Source: Betaproteobacteria bacterium Ga0074130 (GTDB lineage Bacteria; Pseudomonadota; Gammaproteobacteria; Burkholderiales; Rhodocyclaceae). From it: a DNA stretch of 64,000 nt. The translations under genes and the position numbers were made by a program. Shown here in pieces: positions 24,545 to 32,384 of the stretch. Under the pieces are notes generated by a model. It saw only the letters and a program-made list of their open reading frames with translations, was not told the DNA's origin and did no database searches. Where the stretch lies: contig LNDZ01000018.1 in NCBI GenBank assembly GCA_001464495.1, positions 19,167-83,166 of the forward strand, in the 5' to 3' direction. Within the stretch, counting starts at the first letter, position 1, and every line of letters starts with the position of its first letter.

Positions 24545-25822
24545 TTAGTTCCAGCGGATGTCGCCGCACAGGACGCGTGTTTCGTTGCCCTGTAAAAAAG
24601 CGATGGAGATGGTGACGCAAAGATTGCCGGTGGCAGTGGAGAGGTAAGGGCGCGTGGTTTGCACCTGACCAAAGTGCTCGATGGCACGGCGGAAGTAGGG
24701 GCGGCGTGACCAGCGAGCGCCATTGATGCCGGCGATTGGGTGGTAGCTGCTTGCCGCATCCTGATTGCTCTCGTTGCTCCACACGCTCGAGCCGACTTGC
24801 AGGCCTTGCCCGTCGAGCATGTAACAGAACTCGGATTTTTCGAGCTCAAGGAAGCTGCTGCATGCGCCAGCGAGTGATTCGCTGCGCATGGACAATTCCA
24901 TGGCGGCCTTGACGATGGTTTGCTCGTACACCGCGATGCGCTCGCGCCGTTGCCGGTAATGCTGCTGGCTCTCATTTTCATAGCGTTCCCACAAATCCGT
25001 GACAGCAGGAATGACCTGATGGACGGTCAGGGGCTCTGCCGCAGGGCGTGCAAAGTAATAGCCCTGCGCAAAGTCGACATCCGACTCTAGGGCAATCATG
25101 GCTTGGGTTAGGGTTTCAATGCCTTCGAGCAGCACTAGCGAGCCAGCCTCATGCAACATATTCACGATACGCGGCAGCATGCGCCGCGCACGTTCATCGG
25201 CTTCGCACTGAACGGCAAAACGACGGTCGAGCTTGACGATTTCTGGCCCGACTTGCCAGATACGGTCGAAGTTGGAATGGCCGGCACCGAAGTCATCAAT
25301 GGCGAGCAGGCAGCCTAGGTCGCGTAGTTGACCTACCGTATCGCGGAAGTTGTCTTCGTCCTCGATCAGTTCTTCGAGAATTTCAACCACCACCATCTTG
25401 GCCTGCATGTCATTGCTTTGCAGCAGGGTGGACATGAAGGCGGTGCGATTGGCTTGTTGTGCGCGAGAGAAGCTCTCGGGGTGAATGTTCAGAAACAGCC
25501 AGCCTTCGCGGGCCTTGTGTGCATTGGCCACATGCAGGGTGCGGCAGAGGCGGTCGAGGTGCAGGATGTCGCCATGCGCAATCGCTTCCTCCAAGAGAAC
25601 AGGCGGTGGCACCGCTTGTCCTTGGGCGTCTTTAGCGCGGATCAGACCCTCATGGCCGACAACGCGGGCATGGGTGAGGCTCACAATCGGCTGAAATGCA
25701 CTGCTGCATTGATAGCCCCTATAGGTCGCGCTAAAGCGACCTTCAGCATCGGGCTGCAAGACAGTACGCAGACTGTCGTAGCTCAGCTCGTTAGCGCTGT
25801 CATGAGTGTTATCCGAAAACAT
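24545..25822 (-). CDS. EAL-domain c-di-GMP phosphodiesterase with C-terminal sensor domain
   Basis: 425-residue cytosolic protein. The EAL domain spans about residues 35-275. Its signature is EGL (HEGLIRA) instead of EAL, but the other metal and catalytic residues are present: the Asn in LFLNIHPE, Glu in VVVEILEE, the DDFG motif, Lys in VKLDRRF and Glu in LLEGIET. The C-terminal part (about 325-425) resembles the PDC-like YkuI-C sensor domain (PYLSTATGNLCVTISI). GGAGG precedes the ATG. It would degrade c-di-GMP under control of a bound ligand. Divergent from the HDOD gene. Confidence 0.88.
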   Translation of the reverse strand: MFSDNTHDSANELSYDSLRTVLQPDAEGRFSATYRGYQCSSAFQPIVSLTHARVVGHEGLIRAKDAQGQAVPPPVLLEEAIAHGDILHLDRLCRTLHVANAHKAREGWLFLNIHPESFSRAQQANRTAFMSTLLQSNDMQAKMVVVEILEELIEDEDNFRDTVGQLRDLGCLLAIDDFGAGHSNFDRIWQVGPEIVKLDRRFAVQCEADERARRMLPRIVNMLHEAGSLVLLEGIETLTQAMIALESDVDFAQGYYFARPAAEPLTVHQVIPAVTDLWERYENESQQHYRQRRERIAVYEQTIVKAAMELSMRSESLAGACSSFLELEKSEFCYMLDGQGLQVGSSVWSNESNQDAASSYHPIAGINGARWSRRPYFRRAIEHFGQVQTTRPYLSTATGNLCVTISIAFLQGNETRVLCGDIRWN

Positions 25823-26080
25823 GCGCCTCCAAAAAGCAGCGTTTGTGCCAGTGCGAGTATATAGACGAGCGCTTGGACGCGGTAAGGATTTATTACAGAT
25901 GCATCGATGTTGTTGTATGCGTGCGATTTTATTGGGTATATGTTGATGCGCTCGGCATAATTGCTAGAATGCTTCGTGGTTGTGCGCCCTGTTTCATTGT
26001 GGTGCAACTGTTGTCACAGCCATTGTTTCCGCCCCGATGTTGTCAGTCCACATTTCAAGGCCCTCTGTGCCATAACCGCG

Positions 26081-26917
26081 ATGCAGCAACCACCTGTCTC
26101 CTCCACCTCTGCTGACCAAGTGCTTGCGTCGATGACGATTCCACCGCGTCCCGCCTTGCTGCTTGCTTTGCAACGCGAGATGCGCAAGGATGACCCTGAC
26201 TTCGGCAAGATAGGTCAGTTGCTGCGGCGAGATCCGGGCATGGCGGGTAGTGTGCTGAAATCGGCTAATTCGGCCTATTACGGCATACAGCGAACTGTCG
26301 ATACCGTCGAGGATGCCATTCTTCTGGTTGGTCTGAATCAATTTGGTGCACTGATGACCGGGTTAATCACGCGCCGTGCACTGGCGAGTGGCGTGATGAT
26401 GATGGCGCGGTTTTGGGATGTGTCAGAGAAGCGCTCCGCCGGTATGGGGCATGTGGCTAAGCAGACGCGGACCATTGTCCCTGAACTTGCCTACAGCTTT
26501 GGCCTGTTCTGCGATATTGGTATTCCTTTGCTGAAGGCACACTTCCCGAGCTACCTGCAAACCCTTGAAGTCGCCAATCAAGGCACTGCGCGTTTTACCC
26601 GGGTTGAAGACGAGCGGCATGGCATTAATCACACACAGGCCGGCGCAAAGCTTGCGGAGACTTGGGGGATCGCTGACGAAGTTGTGCAAGCGATTCGCCT
26701 ACACCACACCATTGAGGCTATGTATGACACGGCGCTGCCGCTTGCCATACGTCGCCTGATCGCAGCCAACCTGTTGGTCGAGCGGGCGATTCAGGAACAC
26801 CGCAAAGACAACGGCTACAGCGAGTGGGAAGAAGGATGTGCACCTGCCATCGTGACGCTCGGCATTACACCTGGCGATGCCGAGCGGCTGTGCGAGGAAC
26901 TTAAAGCGCTGTTCTAA
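26081..26917 (+). CDS. HDOD-domain signalling protein
   Basis: 278-residue single-domain HDOD protein. HDOD domains are catalytically dead relatives of HD phosphohydrolases that act as signalling scaffolds, often together with EAL or GGDEF proteins. Recognised by the N-terminal segment IPPRPALLLALQREM, the RRDPGMAGSVLKSANSAYYG stretch and HHTIEAMYD. The ATG at 26081 is chosen because the domain begins soon after; an upstream ATG at 25961 adds a Cys-rich stretch unlike the family. The 258-bp space before it (25823-26080) is AT-rich and holds the divergent promoters. Confidence 0.85.
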   Translation: MQQPPVSSTSADQVLASMTIPPRPALLLALQREMRKDDPDFGKIGQLLRRDPGMAGSVLKSANSAYYGIQRTVDTVEDAILLVGLNQFGALMTGLITRRALASGVMMMARFWDVSEKRSAGMGHVAKQTRTIVPELAYSFGLFCDIGIPLLKAHFPSYLQTLEVANQGTARFTRVEDERHGINHTQAGAKLAETWGIADEVVQAIRLHHTIEAMYDTALPLAIRRLIAANLLVERAIQEHRKDNGYSEWEEGCAPAIVTLGITPGDAERLCEELKALF

Positions 26918-26942
26918 GCGGCCGCAGATGGGTGTAACTGAC

Positions 26943-29672
26943 CTACGCCGCCTTGATGTTAGCGTTGGCTAGCCGTTTCAGCTCAGGCACGCAGGAGCCG
27001 CATGATGTGCCGCACTTCTTTTTCTCCTGTAAGGCGGGCAAATCCGCGCCAGCCGCAAACTCAGCCAAGATTTCATTCTCACTGACGTCGTAGCAATTGC
27101 AGACGATGCGGCCGCGCGACTTGCCGGCGACCGGTGGACGCGACAGTGGGGCGAGCAACCATTTGCGTGCTTCGGTTGTGGAGGCCCCCGTCGACATTAA
27201 TTCCTGCAACCAGTCTGCCGCTGCCACTTCACCAGCGAGGCGCACGACGGTGAGGGTGTTGGCTTCAATCATCGCGCGCTTTTGAATGCCGCGGCCGGGA
27301 TCGTCAAGGCGTAGCGCCATATTGGCTTGCAAGCCCAGATCGGCATCAAGATCGGCAAGGTCTTCAGCCGACATCGGCTCTTCCAGCCAAGCGCGCAGCA
27401 CGATCACGGCATTGTCGCGTCCGGCAAGGCCTAGCGTGGCATGTGCAAAGCGCGACAGCCAGCCTTGCAGGCGTGGCAAACGCGACATGACATCAGCAGC
27501 ATTGGCGCCCGGCGCTACGCGACACATGGCGACCAAGCGCCATTTCGGATCGAATTTTTCGACACGGATTGAGGTGTGCTTCAGCTCAGGCTGCTTAGAG
27601 GTGGGGTCGTAGGTTTGCGGCATGAGTACGTTGGCGCCGCCGTTATCCATGAAGTGCCGCCCCCAGTGCATGGCCATGAAAGCCAAGCCCGGACGTAAGC
27701 TCTCGCTGGCCCGCGCCTGCACGACAATGCTGCCGCGCTTGTTGGCTGCCTTGATGAGGTCGCCATCCTTGAGGTTACGGCGCGCCATGTCGCTGAGGTT
27801 AAGTTCGATCACGGCTTCTGGCTCGTGCGCATACAAGCGCGCGACGCTGCCAGTGCGGCTCATGCCGTGCCATTGATCGCGCAGGCGGCCGGTGGTCAAG
27901 CGCAGCGGGAAACGGGCATCGGTGGTGTCGACGGTGCCGAGATGCTTGGTTGGCAGAAAGCGTGCGCGGCCATCCGGGGTGGTGTAGATGCCATCGGTGT
28001 AGAGACGTTTTGCGCCCACCGTTTCACCTTCGCGCAAGGGCCACTGCTTGGGGCCGTCGTTTTCGAGCATCGCGTAGCTGATGCCGGTGATGTCGAGATC
28101 GCGGCCGCGTGTGGATTCACGGTGTTCGTTGAACACGGCTTCTGGGGTGGTGTAGGGGAACAGCTGTTGCGCCAGCTCGGTCTTGCCAAGTGCTTTACCT
28201 AATTTGAGCGCAAAGTCGGTCACGATCTGCCAGTCAGGGCGAGTTTCGCCGGGGGCAGGGACGGCTTGGCGAACGCGCGTGATGCAGCGTTCAGAGTTAG
28301 TGACGGTGCCTTCCTTTTCGCCCCAGCTGCTGGCGGGCAGCACCAGATCGCCGAGGTCAGTGGTATCCGTGTTGTTGTAGGCCTCTTGTACGACCACAAA
28401 TTCGCATTGCTCAAAGGCATCGAGCACCTTATTGAGCTCGGGCATGGATTGGGCCGGGTTTGTACAGGCAATCCACAGTGCCTTGATCTTGCCTTCGCCG
28501 ACCGCCTTGAACATTTCAATGGCCGATAGCCCTGGGGTAGCGGGCACATCAGGGATGCCCCACAGCTTGGCGACTTCAGCGCGGTGCTCGGGATTGGCGA
28601 GATCACGGTGGGCTGAGAGTAGGGTGGCCATGCCACCCACTTCGCGGCCGCCCATGGCATTGGGCTGACCCGTCAGCGAGAAGGGGCCGCAACCGGGCTT
28701 GCCGATCTTGCCCGTGGCAAGGTGCAGGTGGATCAAGGCAGCGTTATTGTGCGTGCCGTGCGCGGACTGGTTCAGCCCTTGGCACCACAGCGACACCGCA
28801 GTCTTGCCCTTGGCGGCGAACAGGCGTGCGGCGGCGATGATGTCATGTGCCGGCACACCACACACGGTGGTCATGGCCTCGGGCGAGTATTCGCGCACCA
28901 GTTGTTTGAGCTCCGCAAACCCCGTGGTGTGATCGCGGATGTAGTCCTCATCGATCAGGTCTTCCCACAGCATCACGTGGAGCATGGCGTTATAGAGCGC
29001 AATGTCGCTGCCGGGCATGATGGGCAGGTATAGGTCAGCGAACTCGGCCGTATCGGTGCGGCGCGGATCGGCGACGATGATCTTCATGTCCGGGTTCGCC
29101 TTCTTAGCATCTTCAATGCGGCGGAACACGATGGGGTGGGCGTAGGCGGTATTTGAGCCAGTGATGAAGAGGCAGTCGGTTGCCAAGTCTTCATAACAGG
29201 TGGGCGGTGCATCGGCACCGAGCGTGGCTTTGTAGCCGGCCACGGCGGAAGACATGCACAGGCGCGAATTGGTATCGACGTTATTGGTGCCGATCAGCCC
29301 CTTAGCCAATTTGTTGAAGACGTAGTAGTCCTCGGTCAGCAATTGGCCGCTGATGTAGAAGCCGATGCTGTCGGGGCCGTGTTCCTTGATGACCTGAGCA
29401 AATTTGTCGGCGGCGTGGTCCAGCGCCTTATCCCAGCTGACACGCTGACGTGGTGCGGCGCGCTCGCTGCGCAGCTCCGGATAGAGCGCGCGCAGGGGTA
29501 GGGTTTCAGGGGTAGAGGTGAGATGCAGCGTCGAGCCCTTGGTGCACAGTCGGCCGAAGTTGGCGGGATGGTCAGGGTCGCCGCGCACGCCGGTGATCTG
29601 GCCAGCCTCATGTTCGATGATGACGCCGCAGCCAACGCCGCAATAACAACAGGTGGATTTTGTTTCAGCCAT
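26943..29672 (-). CDS. nasA: Assimilatory nitrate reductase, catalytic subunit
   Basis: 909-residue cytosolic molybdoenzyme that reduces nitrate to nitrite for nitrogen assimilation. N-terminal [4Fe-4S] motif C-x2-C-x3-C within residues 7-16 and a fourth Cys near 43; molybdopterin oxidoreductase domain about 50-540; dinucleotide-binding domain about 590-700; a C-terminal BFD-like [2Fe-2S] domain at about 850-905 (CNCYDVSE, CGTSCGSC). ATG 29672 is four codons inside a possible TTG start. A sigma-54 promoter and an NtrC-type site lie directly upstream. Nitrite reductase and transporter genes are not next to it. Confidence 0.93.
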   Translation of the reverse strand: MAETKSTCCYCGVGCGVIIEHEAGQITGVRGDPDHPANFGRLCTKGSTLHLTSTPETLPLRALYPELRSERAAPRQRVSWDKALDHAADKFAQVIKEHGPDSIGFYISGQLLTEDYYVFNKLAKGLIGTNNVDTNSRLCMSSAVAGYKATLGADAPPTCYEDLATDCLFITGSNTAYAHPIVFRRIEDAKKANPDMKIIVADPRRTDTAEFADLYLPIMPGSDIALYNAMLHVMLWEDLIDEDYIRDHTTGFAELKQLVREYSPEAMTTVCGVPAHDIIAAARLFAAKGKTAVSLWCQGLNQSAHGTHNNAALIHLHLATGKIGKPGCGPFSLTGQPNAMGGREVGGMATLLSAHRDLANPEHRAEVAKLWGIPDVPATPGLSAIEMFKAVGEGKIKALWIACTNPAQSMPELNKVLDAFEQCEFVVVQEAYNNTDTTDLGDLVLPASSWGEKEGTVTNSERCITRVRQAVPAPGETRPDWQIVTDFALKLGKALGKTELAQQLFPYTTPEAVFNEHRESTRGRDLDITGISYAMLENDGPKQWPLREGETVGAKRLYTDGIYTTPDGRARFLPTKHLGTVDTTDARFPLRLTTGRLRDQWHGMSRTGSVARLYAHEPEAVIELNLSDMARRNLKDGDLIKAANKRGSIVVQARASESLRPGLAFMAMHWGRHFMDNGGANVLMPQTYDPTSKQPELKHTSIRVEKFDPKWRLVAMCRVAPGANAADVMSRLPRLQGWLSRFAHATLGLAGRDNAVIVLRAWLEEPMSAEDLADLDADLGLQANMALRLDDPGRGIQKRAMIEANTLTVVRLAGEVAAADWLQELMSTGASTTEARKWLLAPLSRPPVAGKSRGRIVCNCYDVSENEILAEFAAGADLPALQEKKKCGTSCGSCVPELKRLANANIKAA

Positions 29673-29703
29673 GATGCCAGCCAAGGGGAGATAGGAAATT
29701 CAT

Positions 29704-29719
29704 TGCAAACACTGTGCCA
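29704..29719 (-). promoter_or_regulatory. Sigma-54 promoter of nasA
   Basis: On the minus strand reads TGGCAC-AGTGT-TTGCA, a full match to the -24/-12 consensus TGGCAC-N5-TTGCW. The start of transcription would be near 29693, about 20 bases before the nasA ATG. Fits nitrogen control of nitrate assimilation. Confidence 0.85.
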
Positions 29720-29781
29720 TGGCGGAAAATAAAACATGCATTGAAATTGCAAGCTTTTGTCGTTCATCGCGGACGGTGCAT

Positions 29782-29798
29782 TGCACGAGAAGGGTGCG
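29782..29798. promoter_or_regulatory. NtrC-type enhancer site
   Basis: TGCACG-AGAAG-GGTGCG matches the NtrC consensus TGCACC-N5-GGTGCA at 10 of 12 positions and lies about 63 bp upstream of the -24 box of nasA, a normal distance for an NtrC enhancer. Assignment rests on sequence and position. Confidence 0.65.
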
Positions 29799-29817
29799 CG
29801 CCCCGAGTTTGTGCCTT

Positions 29818-29844
29818 GCTTTGGTGCAAACCTTGCACCAAAGC
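29818..29844. promoter_or_regulatory. 12-bp perfect inverted repeat upstream of nasA
   Basis: Arms GCTTTGGTGCAA (29818-29829) and TTGCACCAAAGC (29833-29844) with a 3-bp spacer. It contains GGTGC and GCACC half-sites, in the opposite order to the classical NtrC site. It could be a second activator site, or an operator for the divergent DUF4202 gene. A TATAAT box at 29895-29900 and a GTTAG...CTAAC repeat at 29902-29918 precede that gene. Confidence 0.55.
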
Positions 29845-29954
29845 GGGTTGAGGTTGGGCTGGGCTGACCACCGGCCATGTTTCGATGGGCGCTATATAAT
29901 CAGTTAGTTTTTATCTAACCTTCTTGGCCCGAGGGCCACGGGCCTGCATTTGCC

Positions 29955-30566
29955 ATGAGTGTGCATTCCGACAGTTCGCGTTTTCAGACAGCGATTGGCC
30001 TCTTCGATGCGGCCAATGCCGCCGATCCCAATCTTGAAGAGAGTGGTGGCCAGCAGCGCCCCAAGGAGCTGCTGTATGCGGAACGCATGAGTGAGATGCT
30101 GCAACGCTTTGCCCCGGACGCCAGCGAAGCTGTGCAATTGGCCGTACGTGCTCAGCACATCAAGCGCTGGACGGTGCCGCGCAATACCTATCCGATGACC
30201 CCGATTGGCTACAAACAGTGGCGTACCGGGCTGTACACTTTCCACGCGGCTACTGCTGGCGCGTTGATGCGCGAGGCCGGCTATGACGAGGCCACCATTA
30301 CTGAGGTGGAGCGCATCGTTTCCAAAAAGGGGATCAAGGTCAATCCGCAAACCCAGTTGATGGAAGATGTAGTGGCCTTGGTGTTCATCGAGCATTACCT
30401 CACGACGTTCGCCGCTCAGCACCCTGACTACGACGAAGCCAAGTGGTGCGACATCATCAAAAAAACATGGCAGAAGATGTCGGCACAGGGGCGCGAGTTT
30501 GCCCTCAGTGGCGGCATTACCCTGCCAGAGGCGCTGACCCCGCTGATTGTCAAAGCGATCAGCTGA
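29955..30566 (+). CDS. DUF4202 family protein
   Basis: 203-residue helical protein of the DUF4202 family, recognised by the conserved strings LFDAANAADPN, PKELLYAERM, RAQHIKRWTVPR and EDVVALVFIEHYL. The mix of His, Asp and Arg pairs resembles HD-like phosphohydrolases, but no activity is established for the family. ATG 29955 is the natural start. It is divergent from nasA and sits 28 bp before the dehydrogenase genes, so may be in one operon with them. Confidence 0.85.
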   Translation: MSVHSDSSRFQTAIGLFDAANAADPNLEESGGQQRPKELLYAERMSEMLQRFAPDASEAVQLAVRAQHIKRWTVPRNTYPMTPIGYKQWRTGLYTFHAATAGALMREAGYDEATITEVERIVSKKGIKVNPQTQLMEDVVALVFIEHYLTTFAAQHPDYDEAKWCDIIKKTWQKMSAQGREFALSGGITLPEALTPLIVKAIS

Positions 30567-30593
30567 AACATTCTTGAGTCTGGAACAACATCC

Positions 30594-31487
30594 ATGAATA
30601 TCGGTTTTATCGGTCTTGGGCTGATGGGAGCGCCGATGGCGAGCAATCTCGCCAAGGCAGGCCACACGCTGCATGTCTGGTCGCGTCGTCCGCAGGCGCT
30701 GGCTGATTACGCCAAGCGGCCCAGTTATCAGATCCATCCTTCAGCTGCCGCAGTGGCTGCTGCGAGCGAGGTGGTGTTCGTGATGGTCGCCGATTCGCCT
30801 GATGTGCATCAGGTCATTCTCGGCGAAGGCGGTGTGGCGGAAGGTGGCAAGCCCGGCTTGACGGTCGTTGATATGAGCACCATCGCCCCGGAGACGGCGC
30901 GCGAGGTGGCTGCGGCTCTGTTCGAGCGGGGTATCGATTTTCTCGACGCACCGGTCTCCGGTGGTGAGGTTGGTGCCATTAACGCCAGCCTGACCATCAT
31001 GGTGGGAGGCGAAGAGGTTGTATATGAACGAATCAAGCCGCTGTTTGATCTGCTCGGCAAGTCCGTGACCCTGATTGGCGCCAGCGGTGCAGGACAAGTG
31101 GCGAAAGCCTGCAACCAAATCATTACCGGCGTTGGCGTGTGTGCCGTGGCCGAGGCTATCAATTTTGCACACAAGACTGGCGTGGATGCGGAGCGCATGC
31201 GCGAAGTCTTGATGGGCGGTTTCGCTGCCAGCCGCATTCTCGATATGCATGGTCAGCGCATGCTGGAACGTAACTTCGTCCCCGGCTTCAAGGCGTGGAT
31301 GCACCAGAAGGATTTGGGTATCGTCATGGACGCCGCCCACGCGCAATACCTCACCCTGCCTACCGCGGCGGCCGCGCTGCAGTTGTATAACGCGATGGTC
31401 GGTAGCGATCTAGGCGATGAGGACACCACCGCGATGCTGAAGCTGTTTGAGCAGATGAGCACGGCTGCTGAAGGAGCATCAGCATGA
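30594..31487 (+). CDS. NAD(P)-dependent beta-hydroxyacid dehydrogenase (GarR/GlxR-like), copy 1
   Basis: 297-residue oxidoreductase of the 3-hydroxyisobutyrate/tartronate-semialdehyde reductase family. Rossmann motif GLGLMGAPMASNLA at residues 6-19; substrate-binding segment DAPVSGGEVGA; catalytic Lys in GAGQVAKACNQ (about 170). Likely reduces a small semialdehyde such as tartronate semialdehyde, but the substrate is not set by sequence. Its stop overlaps the start of the next gene by four bases. It is paralogous to that gene. Confidence 0.9.
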   Translation: MNIGFIGLGLMGAPMASNLAKAGHTLHVWSRRPQALADYAKRPSYQIHPSAAAVAAASEVVFVMVADSPDVHQVILGEGGVAEGGKPGLTVVDMSTIAPETAREVAAALFERGIDFLDAPVSGGEVGAINASLTIMVGGEEVVYERIKPLFDLLGKSVTLIGASGAGQVAKACNQIITGVGVCAVAEAINFAHKTGVDAERMREVLMGGFAASRILDMHGQRMLERNFVPGFKAWMHQKDLGIVMDAAHAQYLTLPTAAAALQLYNAMVGSDLGDEDTTAMLKLFEQMSTAAEGASA

Positions 31488-32353
31488 AGCTCGGGTTCAT
31501 TGGTCTGGGCGTCATGGGCAACCCGATGGCGCAGCATCTGCTCAAGGGCGGGCATGAGGTGTCGGTTTGGGCACGGCGCGAAGCCAGCGCAGCAGATGTG
31601 GTTGCTGCCGGTGCGACCTTCCGTAGCTCGCCAGCTGAACTGGCGCGTCACTGCGAAGTGGTCTTCACCATGATTACCGCTAGCAGCGATGTGGAGCAGG
31701 TGACGTTGGGTGAGAATGGATTGATCCACGGCTTTGCACGCGACAGCGTGCTGGTGGACATGAGTACGATTGCACCGACAGTCGCCCGCCGTATTGCCGG
31801 CAATCTGGCGATTCGTGGCATCGATTTTCTCGACGCGCCGGTGTCAGGCGGTGGCATGGGCGCACAGAATGCCACGCTTGCGATCATGGCCGGTGGCAAG
31901 GCGGATGTGTTTGATCGCATCAAGCCGCTATTTGCACTGATGGGCAAGACCATTCTGCATGTCGGCCCCACTGGCGCAGGGCAGATCACCAAAGCCTGTA
32001 ATCAGATGGTGATGGTGGCTGCGATACAAGCGGTTGCAGAGGCCGCACACTTGGCAGCAGCGAATAACGTGGACTTCACCAAGGTCATGGGTGCGATGCA
32101 GAGCGGCTCAGCGGGTTCGCGCGTACTCGATTTCTTTGGGGACAAGATGGCCCGCCGCGACTTTGCAGCCGGCATCGAGGCCCGCTTGCATCATAAGGAC
32201 TATGCGCTGATCATGGCGGAGGCTGCCCGTGCGGGAGCGCCGCTGCCGATCTCCGCGCAAGTGTGGCAGCAACTGAATGGTTTGATGGCGCTGGGCTGGG
32301 GTAAGGAAGATACCTCTAGCCTGTTGCGTGTGCTGGAGCGATACACGACATAA
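31484..32353 (+). CDS. NAD(P)-dependent beta-hydroxyacid dehydrogenase, copy 2
   Basis: 289-residue paralogue of the preceding gene, same family. Rossmann motif GLGVMGNPMAQHLL at the N-terminus, DAPVSGGGMGA substrate motif, and catalytic Lys in GAGQITKACNQ. Start ATG overlaps the previous stop (ATGA), so both are translated together. Tandem copies suggest gene duplication, with the two proteins either differing in substrate or forming a mixed complex. Confidence 0.9.
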   Translation: MKLGFIGLGVMGNPMAQHLLKGGHEVSVWARREASAADVVAAGATFRSSPAELARHCEVVFTMITASSDVEQVTLGENGLIHGFARDSVLVDMSTIAPTVARRIAGNLAIRGIDFLDAPVSGGGMGAQNATLAIMAGGKADVFDRIKPLFALMGKTILHVGPTGAGQITKACNQMVMVAAIQAVAEAAHLAAANNVDFTKVMGAMQSGSAGSRVLDFFGDKMARRDFAAGIEARLHHKDYALIMAEAARAGAPLPISAQVWQQLNGLMALGWGKEDTSSLLRVLERYTT

Positions 32354-32384
32354 CAGCGGTACTGCCGCTTGGGGGGGATGTTGC

